Of a stretch of 64,000 nucleotides of DNA, positions 12,860 to 24,003 are shown in pieces (position 1 is the first letter of the stretch; each line of letters opens with the position of its first letter). Below the pieces are notes generated by a model that did no database searches, had not been told where the DNA came from, and saw only the letters and a list, made by a program, of their open reading frames with translations. The translations under genes and the position numbers were made by a program. Source of the DNA: Desmodus rotundus (taxonomy: Eukaryota > Chordata > Mammalia > Chiroptera > Phyllostomidae); contig NC_071392.1 of NCBI RefSeq assembly GCF_022682495.2, positions 108,614,896-108,678,895 on the forward strand, given 5' to 3'.

Positions 12860-13565
12860 TCTTTTATATTTATTCACCCATCAGATATTCATGGAGCACA
12901 GGATGTATGATGAACACCGAGAATATAATATGCACGATTAAGTTATTTTCTTTAATCTTGAGTATTTTTGATTTCTATTATTTTCAAGTATTTTCTTGTT
13001 TATTTGCTCTCTTTGTATATCACATGTGCATTGTTGGTTCCTTGTAAATGGGATTTTTTTCTTCTACTTGACAATTCACATTGGTTAATGCTTGGATATC
13101 AAGAACCAGAATTCTTAGTTTTAAGAGCTCTGAGTTTGATTTCCTTGACTTTGTCTAAGAAAATTTAGTTATTTCCCAAAAGAATTAGAGTCATGCCTTC
13201 GCTACAAAAATTTATATTGTTAATTTTTTAATATTTCATTGCATTGTTTAGGATCACAAAGTAACTGCTGTAAAACAATTTACTTACTTTAATAGCAATG
13301 GGCGATAAATTGCAAATTATATGATGAGTGCTATTGGCTTTCAAATGATGTTTGATCAAGTGAAGGGTTTTCATATATTTTTATTTTATTAAACTATGTT
13401 TTGCTTGATATTTTTTGTTTTTACACTTTTTCCAGAAGTAGGTGCTACACTTTATCAAGCAACTATTTTTTGCAAGATGTCAAAATGTCCTTATGATTTC
13501 TGAACTATCATCTCTTAATGCACAAAAATAACAATTTATATTCTGATACTGAATATCCTTGCAAT
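12860..13565 (-). mobile_element. Ancient LINE-1 ORF2 fragment, minus strand
   Basis: Antisense L1-like word order, best at 13330-13500, including 'GTTTGATCAAGTGAAGGG' and a downstream 'GCTACACTTTATCAAGCAAC' block. The left end (12860-12915) may instead be a piece of L2. No reading frame is conserved. Confidence 0.45.
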
Positions 13566-13849
13566 CTTATATGCTATTGTTTAGTTTAATTAGTATTATA
13601 AGCATATTGAAAATTATTTAAAAAATCCTGAATTTAACAAAGAAATCAAGTCTGTGAACAATATTATTTTGCATCTTTCTTTAGAGCCTTAAGTATCACT
13701 TACTATTTATTATCACCACTGAAAGACGCCCCAGTATTATAGTAAATAGTGAGGATGGTGGCCACTGTTTTTTTGTCCCAAATTAGGAAGAAAGGTTCTA
13801 ATATTGTAAAATTAAGGGCAATATTTCCTACGAAGCCTCTTGTAAACAA

Positions 13850-14135
13850 GTTATGTTAGGGTATAATTTATATGAAATAAAATACACCCATCTTATGTAT
13901 ACAGTTAAATGAATTTTATCCAATGTATACACCCCAATACCCATGACCAGAATTATGATAACAGCATGTTTTCTATAAACTGAAAAAGTTTTCTTGTACC
14001 TTCTTTTCACTTAAACTCCTTACCTTACCTTAGATTCAAGTAACAATTGTTTCTTTTTTCAGTTTAAAATAGTTTTGCCTATTCCAGACTTAAATATCTG
14101 GGACACAGGATCCTACCTTTCTGCACTGTTATTAT
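13850..14135 (-). mobile_element. L1M-type 3' fragment, minus strand
   Basis: The order 'GTATAATTTATATGAAATAAAATACACCC', a block of the type CCATGACCAGAATTATGATA, then a CAGTTTAAAATAGTTTTGCC block is that of an old L1M 3' region read antisense. It parallels the better preserved copy at 28562-28999. Confidence 0.55.
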
Positions 14136-15465
14136 AGTGAGGCTTCTTGTTACCTTGTTGTCTGAGAGGACGGCTAGATACCCTGAAATCATACTTGTAA
14201 AGACCGAAAGATGAGGGAAGGCAGGAAGGAAACAATGTAACAGTTACACTGGTGTCCGCCTACTGTTTACAGCCTCCCCAGACATTCCACCACACTAAAC
14301 CGAAAACTACTGCTTACCTCTCATTGGCCAGAAATCAGTCACATGGTTACACCTAACCACAACAAACGATAGGAAATGGCCATTTATTCAAGGTTGCTGT
14401 CTTTCCAGTTCAAAGTCAAGGTGGTATTTACCGAAGAGCAAAGAGTGTCGGTTGTAAGCAACTGTGAATCACAATGCGTATTTTCCATTGCGATGACAAA
14501 AGGCAGGTGAGGCGTGGGTTAGAGGTCACAGAACAATGATTATAGATACAGTAATCAGGCCGTTTCCTTAGAAAGAGCTCCAGGAAGACCAGGATATATA
14601 AAGGATTAGCACTTGGTAAAATAGGCTTCAAAATGTTTGCCAAGTGAATAAGTGAGTGTTGGCCCAGTGCCCATAACTAAGATAAAATGTCATTCTGGTA
14701 AGCTCTGCGATGAGGGTAGCGGCAATAACAGTGGTCTGTGGTTTGGGGCTTGGCTTCTGAGTTCTCCTACCATGGATTTCAATAACAAGCAGTTCACTCA
14801 GCAAGGCTGCAACAGAAGGATTTAAGAAGTCCTCACCCTGCTACTGCATGGCAAGGCGGCAGAGCCTCTGAGCGTGTGATCCATCTTTAAGACAAGCTTC
14901 TCCACCAGGACACGATCCCCAAATCCCAACTTTGGGTAAATGGATTGGTAAGAAAGTTAACTAAAATTATGGGGACGAACACTTCATTGCAAAACCAATC
15001 TACTGCAGCAGAAATCTGGTTCCTTATCAATATATCATCTGTCTATTTGTCAAGTAGTTTTCTTAGTGAGACAACAATATCGAGACATTTTTTATTCTTC
15101 AGTAAAATGAATAACCTATTCCTCATTGTCTCCTCTTAGAAAGGCCAGCGACACTTGCTCTATTGTATGTTGCAATCAGAGTTCTGGGTGCTGAGACACA
15201 ACGTTCTGTAAAAGAAGAACCTAGCAGAACCACTTCCTATATTTGAAAAGAAGAGAGTTTGCAGATTCTTTGTCCTTTCAAACACAGCCAGAGACAGTTT
15301 ATCAAAGATTTAGACTCTGAACTGTTCCTCTGGGAAGAGCTCTGGATTTAAATACACTCAGTTTGAAAGTAAGTGCAAAAATAATTGGGCTGTATTTATG
15401 CTCGGGCCCAAACCAATGCTTTAAATACACTTAATGTAAAATAATAATATTTAGTGAACTCTGTA
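14136..15465. other. Single-copy stretch with no recognised gene
   Basis: Mixed composition and only short open frames. No repeat or exon could be supported. Confidence 0.5.
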
Positions 15466-15660
15466 ACAGTCAGGATCTGGCCTTAAATAGATATAGATTT
15501 GATTTCAACCCTAACATGCACAATTCTGACCAACCTTCAGTCTCCTCATCTATAAAACGTACATCATATTATTATCAAGCTGCCAGGGTTGTTGTGAGAA
15601 CAAAATAAAATTTTCTAGGAGTGATGAAATTACTACAAAGCTTAAATAAACATCAATAAA
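15466..15660 (+). mobile_element. MIR SINE
   Basis: The MIR core and 3' half are visible: 'CAGTCTCCTCATCTATAAAA' (the CTCAGTTTCCTCATCTGTAAAATG block), then 'CAGGGTTGTTGTGAGAACAAA'. The order and spacing are those of a sense-strand MIR with typical deep divergence. Confidence 0.75.
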
Positions 15661-15834
15661 CATCAAAAGAAAAATAGGATTGCTATGAAAAACAATCAAA
15701 ATATCTAGAAACTCATTGTCTTTTAGTTATATCCTACTCTAACAAACCTAATTTCATGTTAGTTTCATATTTCATAATTTCAAATATGATTAAATCATCT
15801 TATTTAATGGAGAGTAATTATACAACTAGTTAAA

Positions 15835-15897
15835 CTGTATACATACATATACATACATTATAGCAAATGCACATACATATAATGTATATGTATATAT
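15835..15897. repeat. AT-rich ATACAT/ATGTAT repeat
   Basis: Imperfect TACATA units followed by TATATG units, forming an alternating purine-pyrimidine stretch. Confidence 0.8.
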
Positions 15898-15909
15898 CTT
15901 CTCTTCTGA

Positions 15910-17635
15910 GTTTGGTTGATGTAAGAAACACCCAAAAACCTGTAGAGAATTTTTATGAATTTATTTGAGCCAAACTGACAACAATTGCCTGGAAGCAAAA
16001 TCTCAACAGACTGAAAATATGCTCTGGAGAATGGCAGTTTTGTGCTTTATTTTATACATAAGAATCAAAAGGGAAGACATAAGGGGGTTACATGAAATCC
16101 ACTGGTAACAGATTAGGGAGGCAAGAGAAAGTGAAGTGGGGACATCTCTGAGACTGGATAAATGGATAGATACATACTTCTTTTACACTGGTGGAGATAG
16201 GATAGTTCACGAATATTTACAGCACAGAGGGACAGTATCCCGGAGAACAATGTAACCATGAGGGGTTCTGTGGTCTCATGCTCTGGCTGAGGTTGTGCAC
16301 TGAGGGGTCTGGGAAAAGGGGATTACTCTGACTTTGCAAAGGCGTAGTATAATAAGATAACACACAGGCCCAGGAAAGGTAAAAACTGACCTTTGTCGGG
16401 GAAGATGCTGGCCTGGGGCATGACTACCCTTGACTCTCTTTTAGTCAGGAAGTGTTAATGGCAGACCACCCTATGTGGTGACTTCAGGTCTCTGAGTTTG
16501 GAAGGTCCTCCACGCAGGCCTCCCCTGAGCTTGTCAGGTTTACTATGTGGCTCTTTTTTGTGCACAGTTTCCAGAGACTTGAAGGAGCTCTGTTGTAATA
16601 AGGTTTGTTCAAGAGCAAATCAGACAACCAGGAATATTAAATTACCCACCCATTCCCCTCAAAAAAATAATGGCTATATGTATACCAATGTAAACTTCTC
16701 CCTCCACTTTCCCACCTGTGCTTGAACAATAAAGATGCACCCAAAAAGCAGGGCTAACCTTGTCGTTCCCTGTAATTAAAAATAAAACAAGAGCAATAGG
16801 CTGAGGGGAAAAAAAGTAAATTTCCCCCTCATACTTGAGCTGACCTAGAATTCCCCAAGAGGTGAAGTTCTAAGGGGCTACGACCTGAAGTAGGGGACTC
16901 CCACCTGAGACAAAAAAGAAGATGCGTGGGTCAAAGATGGGAGGTGGTATAAAGGGCGGAGTTACTCCTCTGGATTCACTTCACTGGGATTGTGTCTGGA
17001 GGAGAGAAGAGCTGTATGTCCTTCTCTGTGCAATTGCCTTGTAGCTTCAGGCTGGAGCTGGGCGAGGACTGAGAAGAAAGTGGACTAGTTCGCCTTGGGA
17101 TAAGGGAGACCAAATGGTCTGTCTGGAGCTTGAATTCAGCTATTTAAACACAGTGCTGATGAGTGACATTGGGACTAAGGAAGAAGAGCGGGGACTGGAA
17201 AGCCAGAGCAGAACAACGGGTCCTGGCCCTGACTGAGCCGCCCTTTTCTTAAGCTCTGCGTAGCTGTAGCTGCCAGGTTCCTCTTCCTGCACCAGTGGTG
17301 AATCTGGGCCAGTTGATTAGGATCCTTTTACCAATATATTCTGAGTCTTGGAAATGGCAATTTTGTTTCTTGTTTAAAGCTCAAGGTAGGTTTTCTTAAG
17401 ATACAACAGTGTGTCAGCCATACCCCCTTCTCAAGGGTCTCCTCAGGCCGACTCCTTATTTCCTGATCCATTGGACACCTTAGGTTTCACCACCGGTGCG
17501 GGTTCTTTGGCAAAGCACTGGGAATTAGGGATTTTGAAGTATAAGCAGATCTCTCCTGCTGCAGCTATCTCTTTGGGTCTTTGGTTTTGTCAGTTTCATA
17601 GCCTATGAAATGACAAGGCCTCTTTGCCTTTTATT
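15910..17635. other. Unassigned stretch, possibly old LTR sequence
   Basis: No gene is recognised. Left part: 'GAATTTATTTGAGCCAAACTGAC' near 15957 has the look of the antisense 3' side of an old LTR. Middle: an AATAAA hexamer at 16727-16732. Right: a TATA-like TATAAAGG at 16948-16955 with GC-richer sequence downstream. A promoter-like box and a polyadenylation hexamer on the same strand would suit LTR remnants, but the TATA box lies after the hexamer and no LTR ends or duplication were found. This is an inference only. Confidence 0.3.
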
Positions 17636-17639
17636 ATTT

Positions 17640-18180
17640 TTGCACAGCTTTCAGAATGGCACAGGATTTCCATCACTTTCATCATCTCCACCCTTTATTT
17701 CTTTCCTGGGTCGCTCCTTGTTTTCACAGCCTATCTACCTTCAAGTACCAATCACATGCAGTGCACCAGGAAATACTATTAGCTCTGTATTTAAAGTGTT
17801 ACAACCACTTCCCTTCTTCCCCTTGCTCCCACCTTGGTCCGTCAGTTTGTCTTACCTGGATAACTGCAGAAACGGTCTCACTGATCTATCTCCAGCCCTG
17901 TCCCTACTCACCCAAGACCACCAGGGTGGTCTTGATAAATTGTAAATCATATCTTGTCACTTCATTGATCAAAACCTTTCAATGGCTTTGTTTCTCATCC
18001 AAAATAAAGGTCAAATCTCTCAATGGCCCACAGGCCCCACGATTTGGCTGCTTATTGGCATTCTGACTGCATCTTCTACTTTCCCCTACCTAGCTTTCTC
18101 TGTCCCAGACACACTGGCCTTCTGAGAAGTTCTCCAGCCTCAAGGCCTTTCCACTTGCTGCAATCCACCACTAATCTCTC
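17640..18180 (+). mobile_element. LINE-2 fragment
   Basis: Clear L2 order: 'TACCTGGATAACTGCAGAAA' near 17854, 'CAAAACCTTTCAATGGCTTTG' near 17970, then 'GGCCTTCTGAGAAGTTCTCC' and 'AAGGCCTTTCCACTTGCTGC' near 18140-18160. The overlapping plus-strand open frames (111 and 136 codons) are chance frames in L2 sequence. The first ~150 bases are only weakly similar. Confidence 0.8.
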
Positions 18181-18504
18181 TGATCTATAACGGTGATAAA
18201 ATGATACAATCAAGATGAAAACAAAAGGCCTTGTTTCTGATTCCTTTCTTTCCAAATGGTCTGGAAGATTAGCGATTAAAGGACTCAGTGGAAACTACTG
18301 ACTAAGAAGTTCCTAAACTTCTAGGGACTCAGGAAAGACAGGTGGCCCTCACAACACCAAGTGCGACATTGAAGTCCTCTCCTTATCTGCCTCTCTCCCT
18401 GAGTTCTCTTTCTGTGCTTTATATATGGTCCAGTTACTTTCCACGTTTCAGGTCAACAAGCACAATGCCACACCTACACAACATGGCATCTAGACTCCTT
18501 ACCA

Positions 18505-18985
18505 TGTGAAACGCTAGAACAGACTCAACTCTGAAGGCACTCATAACCTGGTGGGAGAAACAATAAGGAACAACATAGAAAAAGTCAGCCTAATACTAGA
18601 AGCATCACAACAGAAGTATGCTCTGGCTGTATGTCAGCACAGGATACAGAGATTTATCCTTACTTGAGAAGGGGAAGGCTGTTTGGAGCCTGCAAAAAAT
18701 CAAAGAAGTAATGAATGAAAAGTAAGAGTTAGGTGGACATAGAAAGGTAGGAAGGGCATGGGTGGTGGACCACACGGCATGTTCTTGAAGGGTTCTTCAG
18801 ATAGTGAGCAGTTAGGAGTTGCAGGAGACAAGACAGGAGAGAGTATAGTCCATGTCTTGCTCAGGAATCTGGGAGTCAACCTGGGTGGACAGGGAGAACC
18901 AGTGAAGAGTTCTAAGCAAGGGAACTGCATGGTCAAATTCACGTGTAGAAAGCTCACCCTAATCATATTATGGAAGAACTATTTA
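18505..18985 (-). mobile_element. LINE-2 fragment, minus strand
   Basis: Reverse-complement L2: 'GGCACTCATAACCTGGTGGG' near 18536, 'TTCTTGAAGGGTTCTTCAGA', 'CCAGTGAAGAGTTCTAAGCA' near 18898, and 'ACGTGTAGAAAGCTCACCCT' near 18941. It covers part of the same L2 region as 17640-18180 in opposite orientation, so the two form a diverged inverted pair separated by about 320 bases. Confidence 0.8.
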
Positions 18986-19175
18986 AGGGGGTGACAGAAA
19001 GACCAATGTTGCAACAGTGAAGTATGATGAACAGTGAAGTACTCAGTGAAGTATGAATGTATTTTTCTGCCCCAGTGACTGGAAAAGTTATTCTTTTTTG
19101 GCCTATATTTCAATACTTTGTCAGTTATGACTTTATTTTTACCTGTATGCCCTGATTTTTCTCAGTGAAGGGACT

Positions 19176-19341
19176 TACTGGCTTCCTATCCTCTCTCCCT
19201 TCCTCCTCTTCCTCTCTCTCCCCTTTTTTATCTTTCCTTTTCTGTCTCTCTCCCATTCCCTCCCTCCCTCCCTATTTCTTTCTCTCCTTTTCTCTCTCTC
19301 TCTCCCTCCCGCTCTCCCTCCCTTCCTTTCTCTCTCACCCA
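19176..19341. repeat. Long polypyrimidine (CT/CCTT) tract
   Basis: About 165 bases that are almost entirely C and T on the plus strand, with CTCTCT, CCTCC and CCCT runs and only a few purines. It encodes the low-complexity Ser/Leu/Pro open frame seen there, which is not a real protein. Confidence 0.9.
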
Positions 19342-19426
19342 GGTATATCTACCCTACACAATGCTGCTTAATCTTTCATTTTTCTGACACTACTGTGTCT
19401 TTTCGTTGTTTCATCTTCAGTTTTTT

Positions 19427-19458
19427 TTTAGTTTTTAAAATAATTTTTAAAAACTAAA
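19427..19458. repeat. Perfect 14-bp inverted repeat
   Basis: TTTAGTTTTTAAAA, a 4-nt spacer TAAT, then TTTTAAAAACTAAA. The arms are perfect complements. The region is very AT-rich, so chance is possible. Confidence 0.7.
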
Positions 19459-19499
19459 TTTTAGTTTAAAATACTAAATTTTAAAATACTTTTCTTTAT

Positions 19500-20404
19500 G
19501 ACTATCTACTAAGAAACAAATGTATACTAAGGTCTTCTAGCCAGATGCCACTTGAAGTTAGATATCTGGGCATAAGTATTTAAGAGCAAATAATTCAGGC
19601 ATGGATTTTAATGTAAGAGAATAAAACATGGTTGTGAGTAATTGCCTTCAATGGCTTGCATAAAGTTTAGTGAAAATGTATTTGGGAGCTTAGGTGGTAC
19701 AGGGCTTACATATACATTAGAGCTCCTCGTCCATACCATCACCTTTCTATTGTACTGCTTCCTACACATTTGTCTTTTCACAGTGGTTTCTTAAAAACTG
19801 TGTCCGGGTCTCTTGTTCAGTCGTTACTAGCCATAGGAAGTGAACACTCGTCAGGGCCTAAAATGGTCCCCATGGTTAGACAATTCACCCCACTAGAACG
19901 CCCAGTCTCCTGCACCCCGCACTCCCCTGGAAGGGTCTCAAGCCCATCATGTCTACCACTAGAGATGGACAAATAAATTTTTAGCAGTTCAGGCCATCAA
20001 TTCCTTTAAACTTGATTTGCAGTGGTTGCCAATCTTTCTATTAGTGTAATTGCTGGCTAAATGAACTATAATTGTATTAAGAAGCAACTCTGAAATATGC
20101 ATGTGCTCTCTGCTAATTCTCAGAATGTGGAAGGAGAAGAAATTGATTCATTGTGCTTGGAAGAACCATTCAGAAATGCTTCCTCTGGGGTCATCATTTG
20201 GAACCCTCCTTTGGATTCTGGGGAAAGTCACAGCCAAGGTGCCCAAGAGTCTGGGAGGCAGACCCACTGGAGTCTTGGGAGTTTCCTCACAGGTATGCTG
20301 AGTAGCTGCGGTGATTCCCCAATGCCAAGGGAGCCAACGATCAAGTCAGAATCCTCTGTGGTCTTGGGCACAAGAGAAGAGATTCAGGTTAAAGCTCATA
20401 TTCT
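19500..20404. other. Single-copy stretch with no recognised gene
   Basis: An open frame starting at 20097 runs for 158 codons on the plus strand, but its last third is MIR and L1 sequence and its first part matches nothing recognised. It is treated as a chance frame. Confidence 0.5.
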
Positions 20405-20496
20405 GATGGTTCACTATGCTAAGAGCTATGCAGGGGCTTTTCAAATATCCCTTCTTGTCAATAACCTCTGCAGTATGATTATGCTTATTTTTAAAG
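20405..20496 (-). mobile_element. MIR fragment, minus strand
   Basis: 'TTCACTATGCTAAGAGCTATG' followed by 'AATAACCTCTGCAGTATGAT' and 'TATGCTTATTTTTA' follows the reverse-complement MIR order. It is cut off at an L1 3' end. Confidence 0.5.
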
Positions 20497-20578
20497 TGAA
20501 TTGTGCACCTCAAATCTGTATAATTTTGTTAACCAGTGTCACCCCAATATATTTAATAAAAGGGAAAAAATAAAACGA
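20497..20578 (+). mobile_element. Old LINE-1 3' tail
   Basis: 'GTGCACCTCAAATCTGTATA' then 'TAACCAGTGTCACCCCAATA' and an AATAAAAG tail. This is the terminal sequence of an older L1 subfamily and resembles the end of the copy at 52285-52890. Only the tail was inserted. Confidence 0.55.
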
Positions 20579-20579
20579 A

Positions 20580-21269
20580 TGGACTAAAGCTTGGGGACAG
20601 TAAATGGCTCATCAATGCTTGCTTGCTGGTGACCAGAAAAATGGAGTCACAAATTTTGGTCTACGGAATCCAAGTCTATTGCTACTAGAGAGTCATACCC
20701 AGTGTCATGGGAAAATATTATTTAAAAATACCTTCAGACCCCAACTAAAGGGCAGAGGACAGTGGTGTAGGTTTGTGTGTGAAGGGGTGTATGGTGGGAA
20801 ATAAAGAAGTTCTGTTCTAAAAGGGTTCTGTGTGGTGCATTTGTCTGCTATTTTGAAGCATTAAATATGTCAAATAACCCACAATTTCCATCTCTAGGGC
20901 CACCTGCTGCTTTGATGAAGCCCAAGATTGAGGTCTGGGAATTCCTGACTTTTCATTATAAGTGGCTATTGGACATCTTCACTCTTCCCTTTAATTGGTG
21001 TAATGATATTGATTTCCTTACTTAAAATGCCAAAAGGGATCAAGTAGGCTAGACTGTGCTAGGGGAAAAATAAACCTCAATGTGTGAGTCACTGTGAATA
21101 ATAACACAGTAAACCTAACCCTGTTCCCATCTTCAAGGAACTAGAAATCTGGTGGGTGGGTCCCAGGACTGATAAATAGAAAGGACGGAAATGAAAACTC
21201 TGACTTAAGTATCCTTTTTATATGGCATGGCAAGGACTGCTGGCTGCCTCCCAGTAGCTGTTCACCCTT
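20580..21269. other. Single-copy stretch with no recognised gene
   Basis: No gene, repeat or regulatory feature could be supported. Confidence 0.5.
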
Positions 21270-21545
21270 CTCCCCTTAATAACAAAACCATATTTTTATG
21301 TGGAACAATAATGTGTCCAGCTAAAATATTACATTTCCCAGCCTCCCTTTTACCAAGATTTGGCCACATGACTAAGTTTTGGTAAACGAGACGTTATGTG
21401 ATACTTATAAGAAGGATGGTTAAATGAAGTGGACTCATAAAAGTGGCTCCTTTTTGTGTTTTTTCTTGCCCACAAAATAGATATGATCGCTAAATTCCAG
21501 CAGCCATCTTAGACTATGAGGTGACCTTGAAGGTGGAAGTCACTT
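21270..21545 (+). mobile_element. Old LTR-like interspersed repeat
   Basis: The order 'TTTCCCAGCCTCCCTTTTACC', 'TTGGCCACATGACTAAGTTT', 'CAGCCATCTTAGACTATGAG' and 'GTGACCTTGAAGGTGGAAGT' is that of a common old mammalian LTR-type repeat whose family name I cannot assign. It is probably a retrovirus-like solo LTR with no coding content. Confidence 0.5.
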
Positions 21546-22282
21546 ACAAGTACTTAGTCCTTGTAGATATTTAGAGAGGTGGCCTATTAATACTCATATT
21601 CCAAATCCGGTCTCTTTACTCCTGGGTTTGTCCAAGGCTTCAGTGGGTGATTTCCTGTATAATTTAAGTGCTTACATTTATCTACTTCTCTACCGAAGAG
21701 AAACCAGCAGAGTTTGCTCTACCCAGACGGGCAGTCCTTAGCAAGCAGAAAGGGATTTAATGCTCCTAGGAACAACACCCAACCTGCTAGGGGCTGGAGT
21801 CACTGAGAAAATACCTGCTTCCCTGGAACAATTCTAGATGCGTTCTACGGATTCCTCCAGAGGTATCACTTGTTCACTGATGTACCTTTATTGACTTTCT
21901 TCCCATCCCTGCTTCACTGTCCCCACCCACTCACTCCCTTGTGCTTTCTGAGATCACCTCCCAAACAAACTACCACTACCCGCTTCCTGCTGTTGAGGTT
22001 GGCTTTTGGAGGAACTTAAACTCTGACAATATAGAGTAAGTACTGGCTTTGGTTGACCAAAGGATTTCCTATTTGCCAACTCCAATCATTTCGCTTTGGC
22101 CATCCCTTTCCCATTCTTTCTGTAGTGGTTGGCAGTGTTGATCTTTTCTTCTCCATTCCAATTCTGGTTTCCCTTGATGGTCACTATCTCCTGTGTGCTC
22201 ATGTCTCCTTTGTTCAGAGTGGATCATCGCCACATCACTCTGCTTGGTGTTCCACCTTTAAGGTCTCTTTATTCCTTCTTTT
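21546..22282. other. Single-copy stretch with no recognised gene
   Basis: Pyrimidine-rich toward the right. No gene could be supported. Confidence 0.5.
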
Positions 22283-22430
22283 TTAATTGTATTTTTTCCA
22301 CTACCATTTAGTCCCGTAATACCCTCTTTCACCACCCTGCCCCCTGCCCAATCACCACATGGTTGTCCATGTCCATGAATCTTTTTCCCTTTTAGCTCTA
22401 TCTCTCTACCCGCTAACCACCAACACCCTT
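22283..22430 (-). mobile_element. LINE-1 3' UTR fragment, minus strand (part of a possible inverted copy)
   Basis: 'ACTACCATTTAGTCCCGTAA', 'ACCACCCTGCCCCCTGCCCA', then 'GTTGTCCATGTCCATGAATC' follows an older bat/mammalian L1 3' end read antisense. It abuts an L1 piece of opposite orientation at 22431. Confidence 0.6.
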
Positions 22431-22520
22431 CACTCATATGTGGAATCTAATGAACAAACTGAATGAACAAGCAAAATAGAGACAGGCTCATAGATGGAGA
22501 ACAGGATGACAGCTAAGGAG
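22431..22520 (+). mobile_element. LINE-1 ORF2-end/3' UTR fragment, plus strand
   Basis: 'CACTCATATGTGGAATCTAA' followed by AACAAACAAA-like words and 'GAGACAGGCTCATAGATGGAG' marks the junction between L1 ORF2 and the 3' UTR in sense orientation. It is directly adjacent to the antisense 3' UTR piece, as expected from twin-primed 5' inversion. Confidence 0.65.
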
Positions 22521-22639
22521 GCGGGGTTTTTTTTTTTATTCTAATCCACCATACACACACCCACACACACTGACATTCAATGAACCACTAAATCCCATAA
22601 TTCTCTTCCCATAGCTCCTACATACCTTGCAGGGTGATC

Positions 22640-22905
22640 TCTCCACACTTCTCTCCAGTATCCTATGCCAGATAAAACTTTTTTTCTCTTCCTTGAACAT
22701 TACCTACTCTTTCCTTCCTATGAACATATGGCCCTACTATTTCTTGTCACTGACAGCTTCCTTTTAACATCTATTTATACCTACTCAAATGACACCTAGT
22801 TAGAATGGCCTGTATCACCTATTGCTTCCTCTGCGGCACCTTTCTATTCTCTAGCCAAAAGTGGCATCATGCTTCCCACTCTTTGCATCTGTTTATCATT
22901 TCTGA
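22640..22905 (+). mobile_element. Possible LINE-2 fragment
   Basis: 'ACTCAAATGACACCTAGTTA' and the surrounding pyrimidine-rich wording resemble the L2 segment with 'CTCAAATGTCACCT'. The similarity is weak. Confidence 0.3.
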
Positions 22906-22911
22906 TGCTTT

Positions 22912-23139
22912 ATAAAATGTTTAAATATATTTATTGATTTTAGAAAACTAGGAAGGGAGAAAGAGAGAGAGATAGAGAAACAGTGATGTGAAAGAGAAAT
23001 ATTCATTGCCTCCCATACGTGCCTTCATGGGGTATTGCACCCACAACCTAGGTATGGGCCCTGACCAGGAATCAAACCCCTCATATTTTGGTGTACGGGA
23101 TGATGCTCCAACCAACTGAGCCACACATGCAAGGGTTTT
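22912..23139 (-). mobile_element. Ves-type bat SINE, minus strand
   Basis: Reverse complement of a tRNA-derived Ves SINE. The 3' side is at the left ('AAATATATTTATTGATTTTAG', then a GAGAGAGA tract) and the tRNA-like head at the right ('CCAACCAACTGAGCCACACA'), with 'GGGCCCTGACCAGGAATCAA' as the reversed B-box side. TGATGCTTT occurs on both flanks (22903-22911 and 23140-23148), giving the target-site duplication. It is more diverged than the copies at 32929 and 58944. Expression, if any, would be by RNA polymerase III. Confidence 0.9.
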
Positions 23140-23149
23140 TGATGCTTTT

Positions 23150-24003
23150 TTTAAAAAAAAAAATCTTCTTGGCCCTAAGTGAGCCCTTAGTAAATAAGTG
23201 TTGAAAATGATTAAAATTAATTTGTAATATAATTTGCTTTTTACTTTGACAATTTCTTAAGGAGACAGTCTTGACCATAGAGTTTTTATTATCTAAATTT
23301 CAAAATCACATGAGCAAATCGTACTGCATTATATTAAAAAGTAGTTTGGGAGCATCACCATATCAAATTCTTTCCTTGATTTTTCGAGGGTGAAACTTAA
23401 TTTCACTTAGACATACATGGCAAATGACTTCCAGAGCTTCTTTTTATTTCATCTTCTGTTTCCACTTATAACAGACCAACTGCTAATGATCACTCTGCTT
23501 CTTTCATGAACTAAAGTGCAGAGTGAAGCCGACAGATGATAGGAAACAAATTTCATGCCCAAACAGCAGCAAAACATTTGAGTCAAAAAAGCTTACATAA
23601 ATGTTCCCAATCTTTAGATTGCTGGATGGTTAGAAACAGGAAGCCTTTGGGTCAGTTTTTAAATGAGTGCACTTATGTCACTTCCTTTTGTCCCATGTAT
23701 TTCTGGGTTCCTTAAGAATTACGAGTATCATGTTCAGGGATATCTGGGAAAATGTATTATCCATCATCACCAAAATCAATTTTCTTTCCACCTTACCATC
23801 CTTCTTAAACATAGCTAGTAACTTCTAGTTAAAACCTCTTTATTTCCTTGTACTAAAGTTGGCCCTTGCTGTGAAATATTGTGGATTAGTTTCTGATGCT
23901 CCTCGTTGAATTAAATACCATCTCTATTGGTCGTTGGTTCTCCAGGGAAGGCTGAATATTTTCTTTTCTGGGATTTTACTTCTGTCCTTTTTTTCTTCTG
24001 CAG
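23150..24003. other. Single-copy stretch leading to a splice acceptor
   Basis: No repeat is recognised. The last ~35 bases (23970-24003) form a strong pyrimidine tract ending in CAG at 24001-24003. A branch-point-like GGCTGAAT lies at 23950-23957. Confidence 0.5.

Noticed and set aside
17610..18066. Two overlapping plus-strand frames of 111 and 136 codons
   Set aside because: They lie in an L2 fragment in non-coding frames.
19165..19371. Ser/Leu/Pro-rich plus-strand frame
   Set aside because: It is the translation of the polypyrimidine tract.
20097..20573. 158-codon plus-strand open frame
   Set aside because: The C-terminal third is MIR plus L1 tail sequence and the rest matches nothing; treated as a chance frame.
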